Below, piece after piece: positions 50,578 to 59,586 of a DNA stretch of 64,000 bases. The notes under the pieces were generated by a model, which was given only the letters and a program-made list of their open reading frames with translations, did not search any database and had not been told where the DNA came from. Each line of letters starts with the position of its first letter. Position 1 is the first letter of the stretch. The stretch is from Pseudomonas putida (GTDB lineage: Bacteria > Pseudomonadota > Gammaproteobacteria > Pseudomonadales > Pseudomonadaceae), in NCBI RefSeq assembly GCF_030159595.1, contig NZ_BSKJ01000005.1:213232-277231 (forward strand), written 5' to 3'. The position numbers were made by a program, and so were the translations under genes.

Positions 50578-51165
50578 ATGTCCTTCGCCGAGCAACTGAC
50601 CCGCCTGCAAGCCTTCCTCGACGCCGACGAGCTGCACGAAGAAGCGCTGGACTATGTCGCCGCACACGGCTACCTCACCGCCCTGTCGATCAACGCCGAA
50701 GACGTGCCCGAACGCGAGTGGATCGATGCCCTGTTCGCCGAAGAGCCGCACTACAGCAGCGATGCCCAGCGCACCGAAATCGAGGCTACCCTGGTAGCAC
50801 TGAAGGCGCACATCGCCCGCCAACTGGCCAGTGACGACGAATTCGAGCTGCCGTGCGACCTGGACCTGACCGACGAACCGGACGATTCCGACCTGCGCGG
50901 CTGGTGCATCGGCTTCATGGAAGGCGTGTTCCTGCGTGAAGAAGCCTGGTTCGAGAACGCCGAAGAAGAAGTCAGCGAAATGCTGCTGCCGATCATGGTC
51001 GGTTCGGGCCTGTTCGACGAACAGCCAGAATTCGCCGACATCGCCAGCAACGCCAACCTGCAGGACGACATGATCGTACAGATCCCCGAAGCGCTGACCG
51101 CGCTGTTCCTGCTGCTGCACGCCCCTGACGAAAAACCGGCGCTGCTCAAGCCACGCCACCACTAA
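50578..51165 (+). CDS. YecA/UPF0149-family protein
   Basis: A 195-residue acidic protein (FAEQLTRLQAFLDAD, WCIGFMEGVFLREEAWF, LPIMVGSGLFDE) of the UPF0149 family. It lacks the C-terminal zinc-binding SEC-C motif seen in E. coli YecA. Function is unknown. AAGG lies 9 nt before the ATG. It is divergent from recQ and followed by the DUF454 gene. Confidence 0.87.
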   Translation: MSFAEQLTRLQAFLDADELHEEALDYVAAHGYLTALSINAEDVPEREWIDALFAEEPHYSSDAQRTEIEATLVALKAHIARQLASDDEFELPCDLDLTDEPDDSDLRGWCIGFMEGVFLREEAWFENAEEEVSEMLLPIMVGSGLFDEQPEFADIASNANLQDDMIVQIPEALTALFLLLHAPDEKPALLKPRHH

Positions 51166-51172
51166 GTCGTCT

Positions 51173-51538
51173 GTGCGCTACCTGTTGCTGGCCATCGGCT
51201 GGCTCAGCGTTGCGCTGGGGGTGTTGGGGATATTCCTGCCGGTATTGCCCACCACCCCGTTTCTGCTATTGGCGGCAGCCTGCTTTGCCCGCAGCTCGCC
51301 GCGCTTCCACCACTGGCTGGTCCACCACCCCAAGCTCGGGCCGTGGATCCGCGACTACCTCAGTGGTGAAGGCATCCCCCTCAAGGGCAAGGTCTACGCC
51401 ATCGGCCTGATGTGGGCCAGCATTGGTCTATCGTGCTACCTGGTCCCGCTGTTCTGGGCGCGCGCATTCATGTTGACCAGCGCCGTGCTGGTCAGCCTGT
51501 ACATCGTCAGACAGAAGACACTGCACAGGCCCAAGTGA
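51173..51538 (+). CDS. DUF454 (YbaN-type) inner-membrane protein
   Basis: A 121-residue protein with about three membrane helices and the family signature GIFLPVLPTTPFLLLAAACF followed by ARSSPRFHHWL. The start is GTG at 51173, 7 bp after the UPF0149 stop. Function unknown; YbaN has been linked to primosomal gene clusters in enterics. Confidence 0.88.
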   Translation: MRYLLLAIGWLSVALGVLGIFLPVLPTTPFLLLAAACFARSSPRFHHWLVHHPKLGPWIRDYLSGEGIPLKGKVYAIGLMWASIGLSCYLVPLFWARAFMLTSAVLVSLYIVRQKTLHRPK

Positions 51539-51849
51539 CATTTTTTTGTCGCCAAATATCACTTTCGCCTAACTGGCCATTTCTTTATCTGAAATAATTC
51601 TGGAACCGCACAAAAGCCCTATAGTCAGGGGCTTTCGAGGCTAAGCACACACTCGTTACCCTCGCTTCTTGCCAACCTTGTTAGACAATATACGTCTTAT
51701 ATGGCACTTTGATATGAATAAATCTTCTTATCTATCGCGTTGAATGTACTTAGCTGTGTTGTTAAAAACCTGCAACACTATACGCGATAACTTTATCGTC
51801 ATTTTTTTGGCGAATAGCAGGATCAATTCCAGGATCAGGGAGATGTACC
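51539..51849. other. AT-rich promoter region of lapE
   Basis: About 310 bp, clearly AT-richer than the flanks, without an ORF of note. It contains a weak hairpin (AAAAGCCC with GGGGCTTT, 51614-51636), a 14-bp palindrome CGATAACTTTATCG at 51785-51798 and possible promoter elements near 51755-51783. Confidence 0.5.
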
Positions 51850-53208
51850 ATGCGCGTTTTGAACCCCATCACCAGTGCATTACTGTTGGCCCTGGCGAGT
51901 GCCAACGTACAGGCGATGTCGATCACCGAGGCCGTCCAGAGCGCCGTGGACTACCACCCACAAGTCAGCTCCAACCGGAACAGCAAGCTGTCGGCCGATG
52001 AAGATGTGAAGTTCGCGCGTGGTGGCTACTACCCTTCCGTGGACCTGGTCGCTGGCTATGGCCGCCAACGCTCGGACAACACCACCACCCGTGCTGAAGG
52101 TAACCACAACAAGGAAACCCTCAACTACACCCAGTCCGAGCTGCGCCTGCGGCAGATGATCTTCGACGGCTTCAACACCTCGAATGAAGTGGGCCGTACT
52201 GAAGCGGTTTCCACCTCCCGCGCCTATTACACCCAGGCAGTTGCCCAGGATGTTGCCCTGCGTGCGACCGAGGTGTACCTGGAAGTACTCAAGCGCCGTG
52301 AGCTGGTAACCCTGGCCAAGAACAACCTGCAAGCCCACCTGCGCGTCAACGACCAGATCGGCCTGCGTAACGAGCGCGGTGTCGGCAGCACCGCTGACCT
52401 TGACCAGTCCCGCGCACGTCGTGCCCTGGCAGAAAACAACCTGGATACCGCCGAAGTCGACCTGGCCGATGCCGAGGCCAACTTCTTCAGCGTTATCGGC
52501 CGCATGCCGGACGAGCTGGAAAGCCCGCAGACCATCAAGGCCGAGGTGCCTGATACCCTCGACGGCGCGCGCGACAGCATGCGCCAGAACAACCCCTACA
52601 TCAAATCTGCCCAGGCTGACGTCAACGCGGCCGAGCAGCAGTACGAAGTCGGCAAGTCGACCTTCTACCCGCGCTTCGACGCCATCCTGGCAACCGGTGC
52701 CAACAACAACACGGGTGGCGAGAAAGGCCATAACAACAACGACTGGCAAGCTGGCGTGGAGATGAACTACAACCTGTTCCGCGGCGGCAGCGACAAGGCT
52801 CGCCTGCAGTCCGACGCGCACAAGATCAACCAGGCCCTGGACATCCGCAACAACGCCCTGCGTGAGCTGACCGAGAACCTGAGCCTGGCGTGGAACGCCA
52901 TGAACAACGCCAGCAAGCAGCTGCCGACCGCGCGTGAATACGCCGAGACCACCAAGCGCGTGCGTGCCGCCTATCAGGACCAGTTTGGCCTGGGCCAGCG
53001 TACCCTGCTGGACGTGCTGGACAGTGAGAACGAGCTGTACAACGCCGACCGCCGCTACACCGAAGTGCGCTATACCGAAGAGTTCTCGCGCTACCGCGTG
53101 CTGGCGACCATGGGTGAATTGCTGAGCAAGCAGCATATTTCGCTGCCGCCAGAGGCGCTGGCCACTACCGAGGTGCGTACCGAGGCGCGTTTGCCCGAGA
53201 TGCGTTGA
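51850..53208 (+). CDS. lapE: TolC-type outer-membrane channel of the LapA adhesin exporter
   Basis: A 452-residue outer-membrane efflux protein. A signal peptide covers about residues 1-22 (ending ANVQA), followed by two repeated helical halves (RLRQMIFDGFNTSNEVGRTE and MNYNLFRGGSDKARLQSDAH). It matches AggA/LapE, the outer pore for export of the giant adhesin LapA by LapB and LapC; in P. putida this gene is known to lie apart from lapABCD, as here. No lap gene is near. GGGAG lies 8 nt before the ATG. Confidence 0.88.
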   Translation: MRVLNPITSALLLALASANVQAMSITEAVQSAVDYHPQVSSNRNSKLSADEDVKFARGGYYPSVDLVAGYGRQRSDNTTTRAEGNHNKETLNYTQSELRLRQMIFDGFNTSNEVGRTEAVSTSRAYYTQAVAQDVALRATEVYLEVLKRRELVTLAKNNLQAHLRVNDQIGLRNERGVGSTADLDQSRARRALAENNLDTAEVDLADAEANFFSVIGRMPDELESPQTIKAEVPDTLDGARDSMRQNNPYIKSAQADVNAAEQQYEVGKSTFYPRFDAILATGANNNTGGEKGHNNNDWQAGVEMNYNLFRGGSDKARLQSDAHKINQALDIRNNALRELTENLSLAWNAMNNASKQLPTAREYAETTKRVRAAYQDQFGLGQRTLLDVLDSENELYNADRRYTEVRYTEEFSRYRVLATMGELLSKQHISLPPEALATTEVRTEARLPEMR

Positions 53209-53224
53209 TCCGTTTGATATTGCC

Positions 53225-53326
53225 GGGGCCGCTTTGCGGCCCATCGCGACACAAGGCCGCTCCTACACGAGTACGCGATCCCCTGTAGGAGCGGCCTTGT
53301 GTCGCGATGGGCTGCAAAGCAGCCCC
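53225..53326. repeat. Composite repeat F between lapE and the DTW gene
   Basis: Arms 53225-53267 and 53284-53326. The outer hairpins GGGGCCGCTTTGCGGCCC and GGGCTGCAAAGCAGCCCC are like those of repeat E, but the core is TCGCGACACAAGGCCGCTCC, another Pseudomonas repeat family. It lies between convergent genes. Confidence 0.88.
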
Positions 53327-53331
53327 AGCCT

Positions 53332-53931
53332 TTACTCGGTCCCATGGTTACGCTGGAACGTCTCCACCCCCATCGCTCTGATCTGCCCCTCGATCAACGC
53401 CTCGAACGGCGCCAGCAACGCATCGAAGCAGGCTGGCTGTTCCAGCGCATTCAACGCCCCCACCACCGCCTCGATCGTCGACAACGCCCCCGCTTCCGGC
53501 GCCTTGCGCAGCCGATAACGTGAAGGTGCGACTGGCCCCAGCGTCACACGCGGCAACGCTTCCAGTAACGGGTTCATGTACAGCAGCTTGCGCGCCTTGC
53601 GCCAGGTGCCGTCGGGCACGATCAGCAGCAAGGGTTCGTCTTCGGTTTCGCTGTACGCCGAGAGCACTTGCGCGTCGTCACCAGGAAATAGCAGCGCCGG
53701 CCGGTAACCAGGCGTTGCCAGCAAGATGCCCAAGTCATCGAATACCTCACCTATGCGCAGCTCGGCATTACCAAGGCCAAGGGCGGCCAAGCGCGCGGTG
53801 TTCAGGGCATGAGCAGTTTCACTGGGGTGCTGCAGCAGGATAACGCGGGTGCGGCTGTCGAGCGCGGGGATCAGGGGGCAGAGGCAATGGTCAAGCGGGC
53901 GCTGGCAGCGCTCGCAGCGGGGTCTGGGCAT
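53332..53931 (-). CDS. DTW-domain tRNA-uridine aminocarboxypropyltransferase
   Basis: A 199-residue protein with N-terminal zinc Cys residues (MPRPRCERCQRPLDHCLCP) and the DTW motif as DGTWRKARKLLYMNP. The family (TapT/YfiP) makes acp3U at position 47 of tRNAs using S-adenosylmethionine. AAGGAGAACCCC before the ATG at 53931 gives a strong start and rules out the longer frame. Confidence 0.9.
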   Translation of the reverse strand: MPRPRCERCQRPLDHCLCPLIPALDSRTRVILLQHPSETAHALNTARLAALGLGNAELRIGEVFDDLGILLATPGYRPALLFPGDDAQVLSAYSETEDEPLLLIVPDGTWRKARKLLYMNPLLEALPRVTLGPVAPSRYRLRKAPEAGALSTIEAVVGALNALEQPACFDALLAPFEALIEGQIRAMGVETFQRNHGTE

Positions 53932-53969
53932 GGGGTTCTCCTTGGCGGAGACAGTTTGCCACAGAATCG

Positions 53970-53988
53970 GGGCCCGCTTTGCGGGCCC
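53970..53988 (-). terminator. Hairpin after the aer gene
   Basis: GGGCCCGC-TTT-GCGGGCCC, a perfect 8-bp stem, 7 bp past the aer stop. The U-run is weak (CGATTCTG). Confidence 0.55.
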
Positions 53989-53995
53989 AGCGATC

Positions 53996-55561
53996 TCAAC
54001 GATTGAAACGCTCTGCCAGGCTGTGCAGGTACTCCGCCATGCGCTCCAGGTCCTGGCTGATTTCCGCCCCTTGCCTGGCTTGCCCGGCACTCTGATCGCA
54101 CAGCTGGGCAATTCTCACGATCTGTTGGTTGATATCTTCGGCCACATGGCTTTGCTGCTCCGACGCCGTCGCCATCTGCTGACTCATGCCAGTGATGCGG
54201 CTGACGGCCTGGGCAATCCCGCTCAAGGCTGCCTGCACGGCCTCGACGCTGTGCACGCTGTCCCGCGAGATCTGCTCGCCCCGGCTGGCGGTGCTCACCG
54301 CCCGCTCTGCCCCCGCGCGCAACGAGGCGATGATGTGGTGAATCTCATCGGTGGATGCGCGGGTACGCTGGGCCAGCGAACGCACTTCATCGGCCACCAC
54401 GGCAAACCCCCGCCCCTGCTCGCCAGCGCGCGCCGCCTCAATGGCCGCGTTCAATGCCAACAGGTTGGTCTGCTCGGCAATCGAGGTAATCACATCGACC
54501 ACGCTGCCGATCGATTGGGTTTGCTCGGCCAAGGCATTGACCGCCTGGCCGATATCGTTAACCGCGTCGCTCATGCTGCCCATGGCCTTGAGGCTCTGCA
54601 GCGCCAGCTCGCTGCCCTGCTGCGCCAGCTGGTCGGCATCGCCCGCCGCATGGGCCGTGCTTTGCACGTTGTGGGTGACCTGCTGGATGGTCGCCGCCAT
54701 CTGCGCAATGGCCGTGGCCGACTGGTCGGTTTCACTGCGCTGGCGGTCGAGCATCTGCGCTTGGGCGTCAGACAAATCAGACGACTGCGCCGCCCGCGAC
54801 TTCACCCCGACCCCGGCGTCGACCAAGCGGGTGAGCGCCGTTTGCAAGCGCGCTTCCTCACTGAGAATGGCCAGGTCAAGCTGGCCTTGCAGGCCAGGGT
54901 TGTCGCTGTAGGTCAGCGCCACCAACGGGCTGGTGAAAGCCTTGGGATGCTCAGCCAAGGTGCGGCGGATGGCCTGGTTCTGCCGGTGCTCGACCAGGTA
55001 CCAGGCCAGCAGCAAACTGGCCATCAGCACCCCGAGCGCGGCATAGGGCGGCAACCACAGGTAACCGGCCGCCGACAACAGGCCTGCGCCAATCAACGGC
55101 CAACCATGGCCCAAGCCATGCCCCAGCCGAGCCGCCCAAGGCACAGCCGCTCTACCGCCCCGCAGGCGTGCATACAGCGCCTCGGCGCGGCGGATCTGCT
55201 CACGCGTCGGCACCGAGCGCACCGATTCGTAACCACTGATGCGGCCTTGTTCGTAAATCGCTGTCACATAGGCGCTTACCCAATAGTAGTCGCCGTTCTT
55301 GGACCGGTTCTTGACCACCCCCATCCACGGTTTGCCCTGCTTGATGGTCTCCCACATATGCCCGAACACCGCAGGCGGCATATCCGGGTGGCGCACCAGG
55401 TTGTGGGGTTGGCCGACCAGCTCGTCGTAGGTAAACCCGCTGATGGCCACGAAGGCGTCGTTGCAATAGGTGATGCGGCTGTTGAGGTCCGTGGTGGAGA
55501 TCAGGCGTTGTTCGCTGGAGAAGGTTCTTTCGTGCTCAGTGACGGGCAAATTCATGCGCAT
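53996..55561 (-). CDS. aer: Aer-type aerotaxis/energy taxis receptor
   Basis: A 521-residue chemoreceptor with an N-terminal PAS domain ([19 protein letters not shown], residues 25-45) that in Aer binds FAD, a short membrane hairpin near 165-200, and a cytoplasmic signalling domain with the tip [20 protein letters not shown]. It lacks a periplasmic domain, as is usual for Aer. I start it at [10 protein letters not shown] (55561), with AGGA upstream. It resembles the third Aer paralogue of P. putida. It lies next to the gbu genes, where P. aeruginosa also has a chemoreceptor gene (bdlA). Confidence 0.88.
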   Translation of the reverse strand: MRMNLPVTEHERTFSSEQRLISTTDLNSRITYCNDAFVAISGFTYDELVGQPHNLVRHPDMPPAVFGHMWETIKQGKPWMGVVKNRSKNGDYYWVSAYVTAIYEQGRISGYESVRSVPTREQIRRAEALYARLRGGRAAVPWAARLGHGLGHGWPLIGAGLLSAAGYLWLPPYAALGVLMASLLLAWYLVEHRQNQAIRRTLAEHPKAFTSPLVALTYSDNPGLQGQLDLAILSEEARLQTALTRLVDAGVGVKSRAAQSSDLSDAQAQMLDRQRSETDQSATAIAQMAATIQQVTHNVQSTAHAAGDADQLAQQGSELALQSLKAMGSMSDAVNDIGQAVNALAEQTQSIGSVVDVITSIAEQTNLLALNAAIEAARAGEQGRGFAVVADEVRSLAQRTRASTDEIHHIIASLRAGAERAVSTASRGEQISRDSVHSVEAVQAALSGIAQAVSRITGMSQQMATASEQQSHVAEDINQQIVRIAQLCDQSAGQARQGAEISQDLERMAEYLHSLAERFNR

Positions 55562-55697
55562 CTTGGGCGATCCTTGCAGGATGAAATGAGGGAAAATCAT
55601 CAGCGCAAGTTGATATGTAGCAGAGCGCTATCAGGTTAGCGGTCAGCTTTTGCCGGAATTTAGAGCCTCCCGACGGAATGCACGAACACGTCGCTTT

Positions 55698-56591
55698 TCA
55701 GCTCACGTTCAACTGGCTTTTCAGCAAGTCGCGGAAGGTCTGGATCAAGGGTTCCCGGCTACGCCCACGGCGGATGATCAGCGAGAACGGGGCTTGGTAA
55801 CCAAAGGTCGACGGCGACAGCACACGCAAATCGCCCTTGTCGACCCAGGCCTGGGCATAGTGCTCGGGCAGGTAGCCGATATAAGCGCCGGAAAGGATCA
55901 AGATCAACTGCGCCTCCATGCTCTCTACCGTCGCCGCACTGTGCTTGAAACCATGCCGTGCCAGTTCTGCCTGGCTCCAGTAGCCGCGCCCGACCATGCG
56001 CTGCTGGGTCACCACCTGCTCGGGGATGCGGCGCTCGGCATACAACGGGTGGCGGCTGCTGCAGTACAGCCAGTGCTGTTCACGGTACAACGGCTGGTAG
56101 AGCAGACCGCTCATGCGCGAGGAAAAGGCGCCGATGGCCAGGTCCAGACGGTTGTCCTGCACACCCAGTTGCAGCTCGTACGGGCTGGAAACCGACAGGT
56201 GCAGGTGCACCGCCGGGTGCTCCTGGCTGTAGGCGCCGATGGCTTCGGCCAGCGGCAAAGCGCGGTCACCGACGGTGGAGTCGATCACCCCGAGGTTGAG
56301 GGTGCCACGCAGTTCGCCCTTGAGGGCGGCGGCGTACTGCTCGAAACCGTCCAGCTCGGCCAGCAGGCGCAGGGTTTCCTGGTGGAACAGCTCGCCCTTG
56401 CTGGTCAGGCTGAAACCACCCCGGCCACGGTGGCACAGCACGATACCCAAGGCGCCCTCCAGCTGGCTCATGTAGGTGCTGATGGCCGAAGTCGACAGGT
56501 TCAGATCACGCTGGGCGTTGGCAAAGCCCTGGTGGCGCACCACGCTGACGAAGATGCGCAGCAGTTTCAGGTCGGGCAAGGTCGAGGCCAT
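55698..56591 (-). CDS. gbuR: LysR-family regulator of guanidinobutyrate use (GbuR-like)
   Basis: A 297-residue LysR protein (ANAQRDLNLSTSAISTYMSQ near residue 25; effector domain LNLGVIDSTVGDRALP). It faces gbuA across 226 bp that hold a near-perfect 24-bp palindrome. In P. aeruginosa the gene in this place, gbuR, activates gbuA in response to 4-guanidinobutyrate. The name rests on the position and fit, not on a known binding test. Confidence 0.8.
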   Translation of the reverse strand: MASTLPDLKLLRIFVSVVRHQGFANAQRDLNLSTSAISTYMSQLEGALGIVLCHRGRGGFSLTSKGELFHQETLRLLAELDGFEQYAAALKGELRGTLNLGVIDSTVGDRALPLAEAIGAYSQEHPAVHLHLSVSSPYELQLGVQDNRLDLAIGAFSSRMSGLLYQPLYREQHWLYCSSRHPLYAERRIPEQVVTQQRMVGRGYWSQAELARHGFKHSAATVESMEAQLILILSGAYIGYLPEHYAQAWVDKGDLRVLSPSTFGYQAPFSLIIRRGRSREPLIQTFRDLLKSQLNVS

Positions 56592-56645
56592 GGTGCAACG
56601 GTTCCGCTGGGGTATTTGCGCGCAGTCTAACCGCTCTGCCCGCCT

Positions 56646-56669
56646 TTAGTTCAGAAATTCCTGAACTAA
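56646..56669. promoter_or_regulatory. Putative GbuR operator
   Basis: TTAGTTCAG-AAATTC-CTGAACTAA is a palindrome with 22 of 24 matching positions, in the divergent gbuR/gbuA gap, 55 bp from the regulator start and 149 bp from gbuA. It fits the LysR habit of a T-N11-A dyad. Confidence 0.65.
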
Positions 56670-56817
56670 GTATTTGTCGGTAGCGATTCTTCCCCGGCAC
56701 TACCTTCAGCAGACTTGGCCGAAATGTCCCTGCCCGCCGGCAAAACCACACTTCACATGGCGCGCGGCGGCACAGGTTCGAACAAACAGAACAATCGACC
56801 GACTGATGAGGCCCACC

Positions 56818-57768
56818 GTGGACAAGACTCTCCACCAACCACTGGGCGGCAACGAAATGCCGCGTTTCGGCGGCATCGCCACCATGCTCCGTCTCCCCCA
56901 CCTGCAAAGCGCCGAAGGCCTGGATGCCGCCTTTATCGGCGTTCCGCTGGACATCGGCACCTCGCTGCGCTCCGGCACCCGCTTCGGCCCACGGCAGATC
57001 CGCGCCGAGTCGGTGATGATCCGCCCGTACAACATGGCCACCGGTGCCGCCCCGTTCGACTCGCTGTCGGTGGCCGATATCGGTGACGTGGCAATCAACA
57101 CCTTCAACCTGCTGGACGCCGTACGCATCATCGAAGAAGCGTATGACGAGATCGTCGAGCATAACGTCATCCCCATGACCCTGGGTGGCGACCACACCAT
57201 CACCCTGCCGATCCTGCGTGCACTGCACAAGAAACACGGCAAGATCGGCCTGGTGCACATCGATGCCCACGCCGACGTCAACGACCATATGTTTGGCGAG
57301 AAGATCGCCCATGGCACCACCTTCCGTCGCGCCGTGGAAGAAGGCCTGCTCGATTGCGACCGCGTCGTGCAGATCGGCTTGCGCGCCCAGGGCTATACCG
57401 CCGATGACTTCAACTGGAGCCGTCGCCAGGGCTTCCGCGTGGTGCAGGCCGAGGAGTGCTGGCACAAGTCGCTGGAGCCACTGATGGCCGAAGTGCGGGA
57501 AAAGGTCGGCGGCGGCCCGGTGTACCTGTCGTTCGACATCGACGGTATCGACCCGGCCTGGGCGCCAGGCACCGGCACCCCGGAAATCGGCGGCTTGACC
57601 ACCATCCAGGCGATGGAGATCATTCGCGGCTGCCACGGCCTGGACCTGATCGGCTGTGACCTTGTCGAAGTCTCCCCGCCTTACGACACCACCGGCAACA
57701 CCTCGCTGCTCGGTGCCAACCTGCTGTTCGAGATGCTCTGCGTGCTACCTGGTGTAGTGCGTCGTTAA
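56818..57768 (+). CDS. gbuA: 4-guanidinobutyrase
   Basis: A 316-residue ureohydrolase with two manganese sites: GGDHTITLPIL, VHIDAHADVNDH and SFDIDGIDPAWAPGTGTPE. It cleaves 4-guanidinobutyrate to 4-aminobutyrate and urea. I assign GbuA rather than agmatinase because the long stretch from MPRFGGIATM onward reads like GbuA and because of the gbuR-like neighbour. The GTG start at 56818 has GAGG six bases upstream and gives MDK-like start as in P. aeruginosa; an ATG four codons earlier (56806) is possible. Confidence 0.87.
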   Translation: MDKTLHQPLGGNEMPRFGGIATMLRLPHLQSAEGLDAAFIGVPLDIGTSLRSGTRFGPRQIRAESVMIRPYNMATGAAPFDSLSVADIGDVAINTFNLLDAVRIIEEAYDEIVEHNVIPMTLGGDHTITLPILRALHKKHGKIGLVHIDAHADVNDHMFGEKIAHGTTFRRAVEEGLLDCDRVVQIGLRAQGYTADDFNWSRRQGFRVVQAEECWHKSLEPLMAEVREKVGGGPVYLSFDIDGIDPAWAPGTGTPEIGGLTTIQAMEIIRGCHGLDLIGCDLVEVSPPYDTTGNTSLLGANLLFEMLCVLPGVVRR

Positions 57769-57831
57769 TACCGCTACACCCCGGCAGGAGCCATGAGGGA
57801 GGGCCACAGAGGCCCGCCAACAACACGACAA

Positions 57832-57864
57832 GACCACCCGGGCCGTGAACCCGCCCGGGTGGTC
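57832..57864 (+). other. Intercistronic hairpin gbuA / symporter
   Basis: GACCACCCGGGC (57832-57843) and GCCCGGGTGGTC (57853-57864) form a 12-bp stem without a U-run, 36 bp before the symporter start. It may protect the upstream mRNA or slow read-through. Confidence 0.6.
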
Positions 57865-57900
57865 GATCTCGCCATAATAAAGATAATCGGGAGACCCCCA

Positions 57901-59280
57901 ATGGCCTTGGACATCATTGTTGTAATGATCTATACCGCCGGCATGCTCGGGCTTGGCTGGTATGGCATGCGGCGCGCAAAAACCCAAGAAGACTACCTGG
58001 TAGCCGGGCGCAACCTCGGCCCGGTGATGTACATGGGTACCATGGCCACCACCGTGCTCGGTGGCGCTTCCACCGTCGGCACCGTACGCCTGGGCTATGT
58101 CCACGGCATCTCCGGCTTCTGGCTGTGTGCAGCCTTGGGCCTGGGCATCATCGCCATCAACCTGTTCCTGGCCAAACCCTTGCTGCGCCTGCGCATCTTC
58201 ACCGTGACCCAGGTGCTTGAGCAGCGCTACAACCCTACCGCACGCCAGGCCAGCGCCGTGATCATGCTGGCTTATGCGCTGATGATCGGCGTCACCTCGA
58301 CCCTGGCCATGGCCACCGTACTGCAAGTGCTGCTGGACTTGCCGTTCTGGGCCTCGCTGATGCTCGGCGGCGGTGTGGTGGTGCTGTACTCCACCATTGG
58401 CGGCATGTGGTCGCTGACCCTCACCGACATCGTGCAGTTCGTGATCAAGACCGTCGGCCTTATGTTCATCCTGTTGCCGGTGTGCCTGTACAAGGCGGGT
58501 GGCTGGGACACCCTGGTGGCCAAGTTGCCGGCTGCCAGCTTCCAGCTGACCACCATTGGCTGGGACACCATCATCACCTACTTCCTGATCTACTTCTTCG
58601 GCATCCTCATCGGCCAGGACATCTGGCAGCGGGTGTTCACCGCGCGTGACGACAAGGTCTGCAAACGTGCCGGTACCACTGCGGGTGTGTATTGCGTGCT
58701 GTACGGCCTGGCCTGCGCGGTGATCGGCATGGCCGCACATGTGCTGCTGCCCGACCTGGCCAACCCGAACAACGCTTTTGCCGAGATGATCAAGACCACC
58801 CTGCCCGATGGCATCCGTGGCCTGCTGATGGCCGCAGCGCTGGCAGCCATGATGTCCACCGCCAGTGCTGGCCTGCTGGCTGCCTCGACTACCGTGACTG
58901 AAGACCTGCTGCCAAAACTGCGCGGCGGCAAACCGTCGAGCCTGGCCCTTAGCCGCCTGTTCACCTTGCTGACCGGTCTGGTGGTACTGGGCATCGCCCT
59001 GGTAGTGAACGATGTGATCAACGCCCTGACCCTGGCCTACAACCTGCTGGTCGGCGGCATGCTGGTCCCGCTGATCGGGGCGATCTTCTGGAAGCGTGCA
59101 ACCACCGCCGGCGCCATTGCCAGCATGTCGCTGGGCTTTGCCACTGCGCTGCTGTTCATGTTCAAGGACGGGCTGGAGGCCAATACGCCGATCTACTACA
59201 GCCTGGTAATTGGCTTGGTGAGCTTTGTGGTAGTGAGCCTGATGTCGAGTAAGTCGGTGGCGGCGGTGAAGCTGGCCTGA
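57901..59280 (+). CDS. Sodium:solute symporter (SSS family)
   Basis: A 459-residue inner-membrane symporter with about 13 helices, starting MALDIIVVMIYTAGMLGLGW and carrying LVAGRNLGPVMYMGTMATTVLGGAS in the first repeats (Na+ site region) and IYFFGILIGQDIWQRVFTAR in the middle. Being in the gbuA operon it probably imports 4-guanidinobutyrate or a related compound; this is inference. GGGAG lies upstream of the ATG. Confidence 0.88.
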   Translation: MALDIIVVMIYTAGMLGLGWYGMRRAKTQEDYLVAGRNLGPVMYMGTMATTVLGGASTVGTVRLGYVHGISGFWLCAALGLGIIAINLFLAKPLLRLRIFTVTQVLEQRYNPTARQASAVIMLAYALMIGVTSTLAMATVLQVLLDLPFWASLMLGGGVVVLYSTIGGMWSLTLTDIVQFVIKTVGLMFILLPVCLYKAGGWDTLVAKLPAASFQLTTIGWDTIITYFLIYFFGILIGQDIWQRVFTARDDKVCKRAGTTAGVYCVLYGLACAVIGMAAHVLLPDLANPNNAFAEMIKTTLPDGIRGLLMAAALAAMMSTASAGLLAASTTVTEDLLPKLRGGKPSSLALSRLFTLLTGLVVLGIALVVNDVINALTLAYNLLVGGMLVPLIGAIFWKRATTAGAIASMSLGFATALLFMFKDGLEANTPIYYSLVIGLVSFVVVSLMSSKSVAAVKLA

Positions 59281-59300
59281 TAAAGCCTGACAGAAACAAC

Positions 59301-59340
59301 AAGGCCGCTGCATCCAACCGGATGCAGCGGCCTTTGTTTT
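59301..59340. terminator. Strong terminator shared by the symporter gene and the small ORF
   Basis: AAGGCCGCTGCATCC (59301-59315) and GGATGCAGCGGCCTT (59320-59334), a perfect 15-bp stem followed by TGTTTTCT on the plus strand. It also lies just downstream of the minus-strand 42-codon ORF. Confidence 0.9.
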
Positions 59341-59343
59341 CTA

Positions 59344-59472
59344 TCAGCGACGACGCGGCTGGCGCTTGCGCTGCTCTTCATCAGTCGGGATCGGCACCGG
59401 CTGCAAGGGTGGTGGAATCAGCCCCAAAGCAACCGCCAGGTCGTGGAGCCAGTTGGACAGTGGTTTATTCAT
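59344..59472 (-). CDS. 42-residue protein behind an Anr box (PA1414-like candidate)
   Basis: The minus strand encodes MNKPLSNWLHDLAVALGL followed by IPPPLQPVPIPTDEEQ and a basic end KRQPRRR, 42 residues. AAGGGG lies 6 nt before the ATG, and a strong terminator follows. An FNR/Anr-type site is 115-128 bp upstream. From memory, the small gene PA1414 of P. aeruginosa lies close to the same symporter and gbuA genes, and is strongly induced at low oxygen; the sRNA SicX arises from that locus. The ORF and signals are seen; the equivalence is inference. Function of the peptide is unknown. Confidence 0.7.
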   Translation of the reverse strand: MNKPLSNWLHDLAVALGLIPPPLQPVPIPTDEEQRKRQPRRR

Positions 59473-59586
59473 AATGCCCCCTTGACGGGTCAGCCTCACG
59501 GCAAATCAATCCTGCGATGTTTCATACAGATCATAGCCCGATGTCCTGTATTACGCATGCCTCTGCTCTTACAGATAAGGGCCATT

